From Colius striatus (Eukaryota > Chordata > Aves > Coliiformes > Coliidae), in NCBI RefSeq assembly GCF_028858725.1, contig NC_084776.1, positions 1 through 64,000 on the forward strand: a stretch of 64,000 nt of DNA. The letters are read 5' to 3'. The notes beneath the pieces were generated by a model. It saw nothing but the letters and a program-made list of their open reading frames with translations. It searched no databases and had not been told where the DNA came from. The first letter of the stretch is position 1. Every line of letters begins with the position of its first letter. Position numbers and translations under genes: made by a program. This document shows positions 46,780-55,975 of the stretch, in pieces.

Positions 46780-46992
46780 CGCTGCCGCCGCCCTTCAGCC
46801 AATAAGAAGGGAGGAAGCGATGACAGACACGGCGCAGCCAATGGGCGGGCGAGGATGGCAGGCGGCACCTAGTAACGACGCCGGGCCCGCCTTCCGTGGT
46901 GAAACTCTCGCTCTGATTGGCGGAGGGGCGGTGCCGGGGTGCAGTGCGCATGCCTGGAAGCGCGGCCGTGAAGGATCCGGCGGGAGCGGAAG
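46780..46992 (+). promoter_or_regulatory. LRRC14: CCAAT-box CpG promoter and noncoding first exon, probably LRRC14
   Basis: CCAAT boxes occur at AGCCAATAAG (about 46798), AGCCAATGGG (about 46837) and, inverted, GATTGGCGG (about 46914). GGGCGGGCG, GGGGCGG and a TGCGCATGC word are nearby. A good splice donor (GGAAG/GTGAGCTG) lies at about 46993, so the sequence just before it would be a first exon on +. In mammals LRRC14 starts from a shared promoter with a divergent minus-strand gene (RECQL4). Here a minus-strand ATG frame (46731-46868, donor CTGCAG/GTT) is also possible. The gene assignment is from position only. Confidence 0.55.
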
Positions 46993-48870
46993 GTGAGCTG
47001 AGGGGGGGCCCGGGGATTGGGGGGGTGAGGGCAGCTGAGGGGGACCCCGGGGATTGGGGGGGCGTGAGGGCAGCTGAGGGGGACCCCGGGGATTGGGGGG
47101 GCGTGAGGGCAGCTGAGGGGTCCCCGGGGACTGGGGGCGTGAGGGCAGCTGAGGGGGACCCCGGGGATTGAGCGGGCGTGAGGGTAGCTGAGGGGTCCTC
47201 GGGGATTGGGGGGGGCGTGAGGGCAGCTGAGGGGGACCCCGGGGATTGGGGGCGTGAGGGCAGCTGAGGGGGACCCCGGGGATTGGGGGGCGTGAGGGCA
47301 GCTGAGGAGTCCCCGGGGATTGGGGGGACGTGAGGGTAGCTGAGGGGTCCTCGGGGATTGGGGGGGTGAGGGCAGCTGAAGGGTCACCGGGGATTGGGGG
47401 GGGTGAGGGCAGCTGAGGGGTCACCGGGGATTGGGGGGCGTGAGGGCAGCTGAGGGGGACCCCGGGGATTGGGGGGGGTGAGGGCAGCTGAGGGGTCACC
47501 GGGGATTCGGGGGCGTGAGGGCAGCTGAGGGGTCCCCGGGGACTGGGGGGCGTGAGGGTAGCTGAGGGGGACCCCGGGGATTGGGGGGGGTGAGGGCAGC
47601 TGAGGGGGACCCCGGGGATTGTGGGGGTGAGGGCAGCTGAGGGGTCCCCGGGGATTGGGGGCGTGAGGGTAGCTGAGGGGGACCCCGGGGATTGGGGGGG
47701 GTGAGGGCAGCTGAGGGGTCACCGGGGATTGGGGGCGTGAGGGCAGCTGAGGGGTCCCCGGGGACTGGGGGGCGTGAGGGCAGCTGAGGGGGACCCCGGG
47801 GATTGGGGGGCGTGAGGGCAGCTGAGGGGGACCCCGGGGATTGGGGGGCGTGAGGGCAGCTGAGGAGTCCCCGGGGACTGGGGGGCGTGAGGGCAGCTGA
47901 GGGGGACCCCGGGGATTGGGGGGGGTGAGGGCAGCTGAGGAGTCCCCGGGGACTGGGGGGCGTGAGGGCAGCTGAGGGGGACCCCGGGGATTGGGGGGTG
48001 TGAGGGCAGCTGAGGAGTCCCCGGGGATTGGGGGGATGTGAGGGTAGCTGAGGGGTCACCGGGGATTCGGGGGCGTGAGGGCAGCTGAGGGGTCCCCGGG
48101 GACTGGGGGGCGTGAGGGTAGCTGAGGGGGACCCCGGGGATTGGGGGGGGTGAGGGCAGCTGAGGGGGACCCCGGGGATTGTGGGGGTGAGGGCAGCTGA
48201 GGGGTCCCCGGGGATTGGGGACGTGAGGGTAGCTGAGGGGGACCCCGGGGATTGGGGGGGGTGAGGGCAGCTGAGGGGTCACCGGGGATTGGGGGCGTGA
48301 GGGCAGCTGAGGGGTCCCCGGGGACTGGGGGGCGTGAGGGCAGCTGAGGGGGACCCCGGGGATTGGGGGGCGTGAGGGCAGCTGAGGGGGACCCCGGGGA
48401 TTGGGGGGCGTGAGGGCAGCTGAGGAGTCCCCGGGGACTGGGGGGCGTGAGGGCAGCTGAGGGGGACCCCGGGGATTGGGGGGGGTGAGGGCAGCTGAGG
48501 AGTCCCCGGGGACTGGGGGGCGTGAGGGCAGCTGAGGGGGACCCCGGGGATTGGGGGGTGTGAGGGCAGCTGAGGAGTCCCCGGGGATTGGGGGGACGTG
48601 AGGGTAGCTGAGGGGTCCTCGGGGATTGGGGGGGTGAGGGCAGCTGAGGGGTCACCGGGGATTGGGGGGCGTGAGGGCAGCTGAGGGGGACCCCGGGGAT
48701 TGGGGGGGGTGAGGGCAGCTGAGGGGTCACCGGGGATTGGGGGGCGTGAGGGCAGCTGAGGGGTCCCCGGGGACTGGGGGGCGTGAGGGCAGCTGAGGGG
48801 GACCCCGGGGATCGAGGGGGGGTGAGGGCAGCTGAGGGGGGTCGAGGGGTGTGAGGGCAGCACAGGGGGG
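46993..48870. repeat. 38-bp minisatellite with 560-bp higher-order repeat
   Basis: The unit is GTGAGGGCAGCTGAGGGGGA followed by CCCCGGGGATTGGGGGGC, repeated about 50 times with variants (GGTCACC, GGTCCCC, GGTCCTC, GAGTCCCC). The segment 47501-48060 is repeated at 48061-48620 with very few differences, an exact 560-bp shift. Each unit carries one CAGCTG E-box. Its position is the presumed first intron of LRRC14. Confidence 0.96.
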
Positions 48871-48889
48871 CCCAGGGAGGGAAGGGGGG

Positions 48890-49250
48890 TGTTGGAGATC
48901 CTGCTGTAGGGTTCCTTTATGGGGTGCTGGGGGTACCCCTCATTAAGAGGGGTGGGTCATGGGTCCTGCCCTGGGGTTCCCTATTGATGGGGAGCTGGGT
49001 TAGGAGTGCTATAGGGTGCCGTATTAATGGGGGATAGGGTTAGGAGTGCTATGGGATGTCCTATTGAGAGAGGGCTGGGTTAGGGGTACCCTATTGATGA
49101 GGTGCAGATCTAGGGGTGCTGTGGGGTGCCCTATTGATGGGGGCTGGATTAGAGGTGCTATAGGATGCCCTATAGATAGAGGGCTGGGTTAGGGGTGCTC
49201 TAAGATGCCCTATTGATGGGGGCTGGCTTAGGGGTGCCCTATTGCTACGC
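48890..49250. repeat. ~45-bp repeat abutting the LRRC14 fragment
   Basis: About seven degenerate copies of GGGTGCTATAGGGTGCCCTATTGATGGGGGCTGGGTTAGG. The last copy changes inside GCCCTATTG directly into LRRC14 coding sequence, without a splice acceptor. This looks like a breakpoint. Confidence 0.88.
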
Positions 49251-49629
49251 GCCTATTGCTGCGCGCCGCCCTCCGCTCGCCCTGCGCCCCCCTGCGCCTG
49301 CTCTGCCGCGACTTCCACGCCGAGGAGCTCTCCGTCTCCACCGTCGTCTCCCTGCTGGACTCCCTGGAGCCTGCCGCCGTCCGCAGAGTTGTTTTACGCT
49401 TCAACAACCTGGGGCTGGCGGGGCTGTGCGCAGTGCTGCCTCACCTCAGCCGCTTCCCCGCGCTGCGCAGCCTCAAGCTGCCCTACAGCAACGTGGACGT
49501 GCGCCGCACGGCCCCCGGCACGGACGCCGGCATCCGCTGCTTGGCCGCTCACCTCCGGGCCCTGCCTGCCCTCAAGGAACTCGATTTGTACTCCTCCAGG
49601 CTTTCTGGGAGACTCAGGCAGCTCCTGGG
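49250..49629 (+). pseudogene. LRRC14: LRRC14 leucine-rich repeat fragment, 5'-truncated
   Basis: In frame with 49256 the sequence reads LLRAALRSPCAPLRLLCRDF, VVLRFNNLGLAGL and ELDLYSSRLSGRLRQLLG. These match LRRC14, a PRAME-like leucine-rich-repeat protein reported to act on NF-kB signalling, from about residue 190 to 315. No ATG opens the segment (TTG at 49256) and there is no acceptor at its left edge. It ends at a possible donor CTGGG/GTAAGC or, unspliced, at TAA (49631). The N-terminal ~190 residues and the next ~150 residues of the family are missing. Alternatively, assembly collapse around the flanking minisatellite removed them. Confidence 0.75.
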
Positions 49630-49660
49630 GTAAGCTGCCCGCTGGGGGAGGGACCCCAAA

Positions 49661-49776
49661 ACCTTCACACGCTGCAGCGGGAGCTGTGCCGGCTGCTGGC
49701 GAGCGCGGGTAGAGCAGACGCCGTGTGGGCGACCAGCCTCCAGCGCTACGGAGCCATCGACTAGTTCAGCTTGTAG
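49661..49776 (+). pseudogene. LRRC14: LRRC14 C-terminal fragment with premature stop
   Basis: In another frame than the fragment before it, the sequence reads LQRELCRLLASAGRADAVWA and ends YGAID, TAG, FSL, TAG. Vertebrate LRRC14 ends in (Asp)-Tyr-Phe-Ser-Leu. The first TAG (49762-49764) sits exactly where the Tyr codon should be, and the normal stop follows at 49774-49776. Only about 30-45 nt separate it from the previous fragment, too short for a normal intron, so the internal LRRs look deleted. Confidence 0.7.
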
Positions 49777-49853
49777 CATCCCCCCCCCAGGGAAGCTTCA
49801 CCTCGGGGCGCTGTGCCGGGCTCTGGGCTGTGCCACTCGGTTATGGTGAGTTC

Positions 49854-49859
49854 ATTAAA
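49854..49859 (+). terminator. LRRC14: Poly(A) signal of LRRC14
   Basis: ATTAAA lies about 80 nt after the family stop codon, in TTCATTAAAGCC, with GT-rich sequence nearby. The 3' end of the gene is therefore still recognisable even though its coding part is damaged. Confidence 0.6.
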
Positions 49860-50007
49860 GCCAACCCCACCTTGCCCGATTAACCCAAGTCCTCCTGGGA
49901 TGCTTGGCAGGAGGAAGTGGCAGAGCTCAGCGGAGGGGATGGAGCTCTTCTGCTTTTAATGGACCAAGGAGAGAGCTGGCTGCTGTTCTGGCACACAGGG
50001 CACTGAC

Positions 50008-50740
50008 CAGAGAATCATTACAGATGGAAAAGCCCTTTGAGCTGCTGGAGTCCAACCCTGACCCCACAGTGCCACAGCCACCACTGAGCCACGGCCCTCA
50101 AGCACCTCAGCCCCACGGCTCTGGGACCCCTCCAGGGCTGGGCACTCCCCCAGCTCCCTGGGCAGCCTGGCACAGGGGCTGACACCCCTCTCAGGGAAAC
50201 AGTTCTGCCTCAGCTCCAGCCTCAACCTCCCCTGGGGCACCCTGAGCCCCTTTCCTCTTGGCCTGTAGCTTTTAACTTGGCAGCAGAGACCGACCCTCTC
50301 AGCCACAGCCAGGGAGTCAGAGTGATCAGATCTCCTCTGAGCCTCGTTCTCTGCAGACTGAACCTTTGCCTCAGGTACCCTCATTTAGCCCAGAGCTTCC
50401 CAGTGCATCTTCTCCTCTCCCTGCAGCCCCTCAGTGTCCCTGTGGCAGTGAGTGAGGGGGCCCAGCACTGAGCACAGCCCTGGAGCTGCAGCCCCTCAGT
50501 GTCCCTGTGGCAGTGAGTGAGGGGCCCAGCACTGACACAGCCCTGGAGCTGCAGCCTCCCCAGGGCCCAGCACAGGGGACAATCCCTGCCCTGGGGCTGC
50601 TGCCACCCCACTGCTGAGCCCAGCCAGGCTGCCACTGGCCTTCTTGCCCCCTTGGGCACTCTGCTGGCTCCTTGCCCTCGGGCAACCTCAGCCCATGGCC
50701 ACATCCCTCTGAAGAACCTCCCTTCCCTCTACACACCAGC
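50008..50740 (-). mobile_element. CR1 LINE fragment with internal duplication
   Basis: The minus-strand CR1 order is clear on +: GAGAATCATTACAGATGG, CTGCTGGAGTCCAACCCTG, GGGCAGCCTGGCACAGGGGC, CCTCTTGGCCTGTAGCTTTT, CCCAGCACTGA.CACAGC, CAGGGGACAATCCCTGCC and GGCCTTCTTGCCCCCTTGGG. A stretch of about 66 bp (50427-50492) is repeated directly at 50493-50557. It separates the convergent LRRC14 and C8orf82 3' ends. Confidence 0.85.
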
Positions 50741-50934
50741 CAACATCACCACAGTGGCACCCACAGTGTGGCAGCAACACTGTCAGCGTGGCAGCACCCA
50801 TGGGGACACCCACACTGTGGCAGTAGCACTGTGTGTCACCCACCACAGCTGCACCAACCTCACCATAGCAGCACCAACCTCTCCACAGCTGCACCCACAC
50901 CACTGCAGTGGCACCCATCACCTCTAGGCTCATT
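50741..50934. repeat. Short GTGGCAGCAACAC-type repeats
   Basis: Loose repeats of GTGGCAGCA, CACAGCTGCACC and CACCACAGTGGCACCCA over about 190 bp. No gene. Confidence 0.6.
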
Positions 50935-50950
50935 TCAATTGCCAGAGACC

Positions 50951-50956
50951 TTTAAT
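50951..50956 (-). terminator. C8orf82: Poly(A) signal of C8orf82
   Basis: TTTAAT on + is ATTAAA on the minus strand, about 160 nt downstream of the C8orf82 stop codon. The 3' UTR would be about 51117 down to 50935. Confidence 0.55.
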
Positions 50957-51117
50957 AGCACAGTGGGGGGACCCACACACAACACCCACATCCCTGACAC
51001 CGGCACAGGTGCTGTGGCACCACAGCACCAGCCACACGGTGTGGCTGAGCACCAGCTCTGCCTCCTCCTCCTCCTCGCCCGGGGCCATGCAATGCCCCTT
51101 CCCACCCCCTCCAAGCC

Positions 51118-51623
51118 TCACCCCCGCCCCGCGGCCCCGCCGCTCTCCGCCTCCCCCGCCCCTTCCCCTCCCCGCAGCAGCTCCACCAGCTCCCCCGTGA
51201 GCCGATACCTCTTCCCCTCCCACCAAAAGTGAGTCGGGGGCTGCTCCGGCCCCTGCTCGTACTCCAAGCGGGACCCCCACTCCAGAGCCAGCGCCGAGCG
51301 CACCGGCCCCGCGCCCCCCGCCCGGCCCGGCGCCGGGTGGTACAAGCGCCCGTTCTCCGGCAGCATCACCAGCGCCTCGGGCCGGAGCGGCACGGCCAGC
51401 CGCTCCCCGCCGCCGCAGAACGACAGCACGGCGCGGCGGGAGGAGGAGGAGGCTGAGGAGGAGGCGTCCGGGGGCAGGAGGCGGGTGAAGACGATGGGTC
51501 TGTGCTCGCAGCGCAGGAGGTTGCGCTCCGCGCCGCAGCGGGACACGAACGGGAATTCGCGCTCGTAGCGGCCGCTGCGGTTCGGCTCCAGCCGCGTGAA
51601 GAAGAACGTGAGGAAGGTCACAT
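51118..51623 (-). CDS. C8orf82: C8orf82 (UPF0598 family) last coding exon
   Basis: A 506-nt minus-strand exon with acceptor CCCGGCAG at its right edge and TGA at 51118-51120. Its first two bases complete the Asp codon begun by the upstream exon. The peptide contains TRLEPNRSGRYEREFPFVS, CGAERNLLRCEHRPIVFT, CGGGERLAVP, NGRLYHPAP and VRSALALEWGS, which match the UPF0598 family (human C8orf82) block by block. The family is small and predicted mitochondrial, with no established biochemical function that I can name. A Ser/Ala-rich run (ASSSASSSS) and a Gly/Ala-rich C-terminus are extra relative to the human protein. Coding is intact over the whole exon. Confidence 0.9.
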
Positions 51624-51639
51624 CTGCCGGGATGGACCC

Positions 51640-52350
51640 TCATTAACCCGCGCCTCTCCTTAATTAACAGCCCCCCCTTTTAATTAAGCCGCATCGCCGC
51701 TCGTGGTTAGCCCGCTGGGAACGGCCTCTGCGGGGCTGCGAAGGGAGGGTGAGGAAGAAGAGGAGGAGGAAGGCAACGTCTGCTGGGATAAACCATCATT
51801 AACCCCTTCCCACAATTAACCTCCAGCGCTCCTAATTAACCTAACCCTCCTAATTAACCTCCAGCCCCCCCTAACTAACCCTCAGTCCCCCCATGATTAA
51901 CCCACTTGGAACTGCTGCAGTGCTGCTAAGGGAGGGTGAGGAAGAAGAAGATGAGGAAGGCAACGTCTGCTGGGATAAACCATCATTAACCCCTTCCCAC
52001 AATTAACTCCGTGTGCTCCTAATTAACCTCCAACCCTCCTAATTAACCTCCAACCCTCAGTCCTCTCATGATTAAACCTGCTCAGAACAACCACTGCTAA
52101 GGGAGTGAGGAAGAGGAAGGTGATACCTGCCAGGATGAACCCTAAGTAACCCCACTAATTAACCCCTAAACCTCCTAATTAACTTCCACCCTCCTAATTA
52201 ACCCCCAACTCTCCATAATTAACCCCAACCCTCCTAACTAACCCCCAATTCTCCATAATGAACCCTCCCATAGAGGCTGCCAGGGTTCAGCTCCAGGTGA
52301 GTGAGGAAGGCAACGTTAATTAATCTCACACCCTCGTTAATTAACCCTCC
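51640..52350. repeat. TTAATTAAC-rich repeat in a C8orf82 intron
   Basis: Repeats of CCTAATTAACCTCCA(A/G)CCCT and longer ~140-bp units (GGGAGGGTGAGGAAGAAG, CAACGTCTGCTGGGATAAAC, CATCATTAACCCC), two to three copies between 51690 and 52130. The C8orf82 donor-like sequence GATAAAC and acceptor words recur within the units, suggesting they derive from the exon 3 boundary (CCGGGATGGACCCTCATTAACC). Confidence 0.85.
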
Positions 52351-52659
52351 CCTAATTAACACCGGAGAAAGGGGGGTGTTCCTTAATGGGAAAGCGATTT
52401 GAAGGGGCTGAGGGAGGTTTGGGGGGGAGGGGAGTAGGGATCAGTGTTACCAAGTGCCTGGGAGCAATTAAGGGCAGGAAGTGGTTAATTAAGGTGGTGA
52501 TTAATATGCAAATTAGGTTGAGAGGAGGATGTTTTGGCACCTACGAAGGCGATGAAGGGGATGAGAGTATCTTCTCCCCACCCCACAGCCCCCCCCAATA
52601 CAGATGAGACCCCAAATAAAGATGAGTCTCTAATTAAAGACCATAATTAAGGCTAAAAC

Positions 52660-53265
52660 GCTACTGAATGGTGATGGGGAGGAGGGATTTTGGGGTGATT
52701 TGGTTTTTTGGAGGGGTTCTGAGGAGATTTGGGGGGGTTGGGGGGATTTTGATTGTTTTTGGAGAGAGTTGGAGGGGATTTGGGGTTTTTTGGGGGGGAT
52801 TTGGGGGCTTTGGGGATTTTTGGGGGATTTATTTTGGGGGGACTGGAGAGGATTTGGGGGTTTCTGTGGGGCTTTTGTGTTTTTTGGGGTGATTTGAGGG
52901 GATTTGGAGACTTTGGGGATTGTTTGGGGGGATATTTTGGGGGGTTTGGGTGGATTTTGACATTTTTGGGGGGGTTGGAGAGAATTTGGGGGCTTTTTGG
53001 TGGGGATTTGGGAGGTTTTGGGATGCTCTGGGGGGATTTGAGGGGGATTGTTGGGATTTGGGGGCTTTTGAGGTCGGGGGGAGTTGGGGTTTGGTTTTTT
53101 GGGGGGATTTGGGAGGCTTATTTGTGGGGGTTTTAGGGTGGGATTTGGGTCTTTGGAAGGGGTCAGAGAGGATCTGGGGGATAATTTTGCGGGGATTTTG
53201 GTTTTGGGGGGCATTTTGAGGCATCATTTTTGAGGGGGAGGATTTGGGGGGGTTTTGGGGGGATC
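52660..53265. repeat. G/T-only array (TTTGGGG words) in a C8orf82 intron
   Basis: The + strand is made of GGGGATTTGGGGGTTTTTGGGG-type words with almost no C. The minus strand, which is the C8orf82 sense strand, is C/A-rich. No exon lies in it. It could form G-quadruplexes on +. Confidence 0.9.
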
Positions 53266-53272
53266 CCAGTAC

Positions 53273-53321
53273 CTTTGAAGCAAGTGATGAAGTTCTTCAC
53301 TTTGGTGTCATCCAGGAAAAG
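53273..53321 (-). CDS. C8orf82: C8orf82 (UPF0598 family) middle exon
   Basis: A 49-nt minus-strand exon with acceptor TTTCTGCAG and donor G/GTACTG. It encodes LFLDDTKVKNFITCFK plus the first base of the Asp codon finished by the exon at 51623. The human protein has the near-identical LFLDDSKMKNFITCFKD. This exact fit of phase and sequence confirms the gene. The first exon, expected to end with an EYFYYVDHQGQ-like segment, is not visible in the repeats to the right (53345-54570). Confidence 0.92.
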
Positions 53322-53824
53322 CTGCAGAAAAAAAGGGGAAAAGCCTCAAAATCCCAAAGCAGGTGCAAGGGCCAAATGGGATCTGGCTGGGATCCATCCA
53401 GGGGCCATCCAGGCTCTGCCCTGGGTCCATTTACAGTCTTTTTATGGGGGTTTTGTCCAGGATCCATTTTGTCTCTGGGCTGGGATCCATCCAGGTTGTG
53501 TCCTGGGTCCATTTAGGGTCTTCTTGCAGGGGTTTTGTCCAGGATCTGTTTTGTCTCTGGGCTGGGATCCATCCAGGCTGTATCCTGGGTCTATTCAGAG
53601 CCTTTTGGGGAGGGGGAGGTTGCCTGGGATCCATTTGGGATCCATCCAGCCTCTGCTCTGGGTCCATTTAGGTCTTTTTGGGGGAGACTGTCCGGTATCT
53701 GTTTGGGTTCTGTGCTGGGATCTGGTTGGGATCCATCCGGCATCCATCCAGCCTCTATCCTGGGTCCGTTGAGGTCTTTTTTTTTGGGGGATTCTGCCCA
53801 GGATCCATTGGGGATCCTCTCGGA
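53322..53824. repeat. GGGATCCATCCAGG repeat
   Basis: Four to five copies of a unit of about 85-100 bp with CTGGGATCCATCCAGG, CTGGGTCCATTTAGGGTC and GGGGTTTTGTCCAGGATC. No exon was found although the first C8orf82 exon should lie in this direction. Confidence 0.85.
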
Positions 53825-54048
53825 TCCTTACAGACACCCCTTTAACCCTATAGACACCCACATATATCCCTAGAGACATCCCCATAACCATATAGGCACC
53901 CACATATATCCCTATAGACACCCCCATAACCCTACTGACACACACACACGTATCCCTATAGACACACACATGACCATACAGACACCCCCATAAGTCTGTA
54001 GGCACCCACATATATCCCTATAGGCATCCCCGAAGCCTATAGACACCA
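53825..54048. repeat. TATAGACACCCACATATATCCC repeat
   Basis: Tandem units of about 25 bp combining CCTATAGACACCC with CACATATATCC or CCATAACC. No gene. Confidence 0.85.
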
Positions 54049-54575
54049 TATATATCTCCCCATAGCCTTCTCATAGCCCCTATAGCCCCCTATAGCCTCC
54101 TCATAGCCCCCCATAGCCTTCTCATAGTCCCTATAGCCCCTTCATAGCCCCCCATAGCCTTCTCATAGTCCCTATAGCCCCTTCATAGCCCCCCATAGCC
54201 TTCTCATAGTCCCTGTAGCCCCTTCATAGCCCCCCATAGCCTCCTCAGAGCCCCTATAGCCCCCTATAGCCCCCATAGCATCCTCATAGCCCCTTCATAG
54301 CCTATATAGCCCCCTTATAGCCCATATAGCCCCCCATAGCCCATATAGCCCCTTCATATCCCCTATAACCCCTTCATAGCCCCTATAGCCCCCCATAGCC
54401 TCCTCATATCCCCCTCATAGCCCCCCCATAGCCCCTTCATAGCCCCCCATAGCCTCCTCATAGCCCCCATAGTATCTTGGTAGCCCCCCATAGCCTCAGC
54501 ATAGCCCCTACAGCCCCCCATAGCCCCCTTATAGCCCATATAGCCCCCCATAGCCCATATAGCCCCCCGCAGCCC
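54049..54575. repeat. CATAGCCCC repeat
   Basis: About 520 bp of CATAGCCCCTTCATAGCC and CTATAGCCCCCCATAGCC words (9-bp base unit with higher-order mixing). No gene. Confidence 0.92.
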
Positions 54576-54599
54576 CCCACTGATGGGCTCCAGAGGGAA

Positions 54600-54840
54600 C
54601 GAGCAGCACCGGCCAGACGCTTTTTATTCACACGCCGTGGGGGGAGGGGCGGGGGGTGGTGCCTCTGGACCCCTCCCCCCAATCTGGATTCCCCACGCCC
54701 CCGGCCCACGCGCGGGGAGGGTCCCACAGCCGCGGGGGTGGGGGGGCTCGGGGAGATGCTCGGAGTCGGCTTCATAATAAATAAAAGGCTGAAACGGAAA
54801 AAAAGGGGAAAAAAGGGGAAAAAGAGAGAGGGGAAATACA
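54600..54840 (-). other. 3' UTR end of a further minus-strand gene
   Basis: TTTATT at 54623-54628 is AATAAA on the minus strand, and GC-rich UTR-like sequence lies to its right. The + strand also has AATAAATAAA at 54776-54785. By human gene order the next minus-strand gene after C8orf82 is ARHGAP39, so this may be its 3' end. No coding sequence is visible to support that, and I leave the symbol empty. Confidence 0.4.
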
Positions 54841-54879
54841 AAAGCTGAGGGGGAGAAGGGTTAAATGGGAACAGAGGAA

Positions 54880-55213
54880 GTGGGGACCCCTCCCGGCCCT
54901 GGGGGACCCCCCACCCCCACACACCGGTGTCACCCCCCACTCTCCCCCTGTGCATCCTCCCCCCCACGCCTGGCAGTGAGCAGAGCTGGGAGGTAGCGCT
55001 GGGGGTCCCCCCACCCCGGGACCCCCCTCACCCTGTGACATCCACCTCGGGGACCCCCTGCGCCTTGGGGACCCCCCCCCACCTCGGTGACCCACCTTGA
55101 GGACCTCCCCTCCCCCTGGGGACACCCATCTTGGGGATCCCCTCTCACCCTGGGGACCCTCCCTCCCTACTTTGGGGACACCCCCACCTTAGTGACACCC
55201 ACCTTGGAGACCC
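54880..55213. repeat. Short CCTTGGGGACCCC-type repeats
   Basis: GC-rich words CACCTTGGGGACACCC and CACCTCGGTGACCC recur at 20-30-bp spacing. They lead into the C-rich array with a C run at 55210. No exon recognised. Confidence 0.65.
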
Positions 55214-55975
55214 CCCCCCCACACCGTGCCCTCACCATCCCTGTGCCCACATCGTGTCCCACCTCATCCTTGTGCCCACACCGTGTACCCTCATTGTCCC
55301 TGTGCCCACATGGTGTCCCAAACCATCCCTGTGCCCACACTCTGCCCCGCAACATCCTTTTGCCCACACCGTGTCCCCTCACCATCCCTATGCCCACATT
55401 GTGTCCCACACCATCGCTGTGCCCACACCTTGTCCCACACCATCCTTATGCCCACACCATGTCCCCTCATTGTCCCTGTGCCCACACCATGCCCTCACCA
55501 TCCCTGTGCCCGCACCGTGTCCCACACCATCCTTGTGCCCATAGCGTGTCCCCTCATTGTCCCTATGCCCACACTATGTTCCCTAATCATCGCTGTGCCC
55601 ACACCATGTCCCCTCACCATCCCTGTGCCCACACCGTGTCCCCTCATTGTCCCTGTGCCCACAGCGTGTCCCCCCACCTTACCTATGCCCACACTGTGTC
55701 GCCTCACCATCCATGTGCCCACACCTTGTCCCACACCATCCCTGTGCCCACACTGTGTCCACTCATCATCCCTGTGCCCACACCATGTCCCCTCATTGTC
55801 CCTCTGCCCACACCGTGCCCTCACCATCCCTGTGCCCACATCGTGCCCTCACCATCCCTGTGCCCACACCGTGTCCCACACCATCCTTGTGCCCACACCG
55901 TGTCCCCTCATTGTCCCTGTGCCCACACTATGTCGCCTCATCATCCCTATGCCCACACTATGCCCCTCACCATCC
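55214..55975. repeat. C-rich array 3, 30-mer block
   Basis: The CCATCCCTGTGCCCACACCGTG 30-mer found in the GPT introns reappears here, 20 kb away and beyond three genes, in the same orientation. Confidence 0.95.

Noticed and set aside
49213-49764. 183-codon frame over the LRRC14 region as an intact gene
   Set aside because: Only its last ~35 codons match LRRC14. The first part is the wrong frame of the LRR segment.
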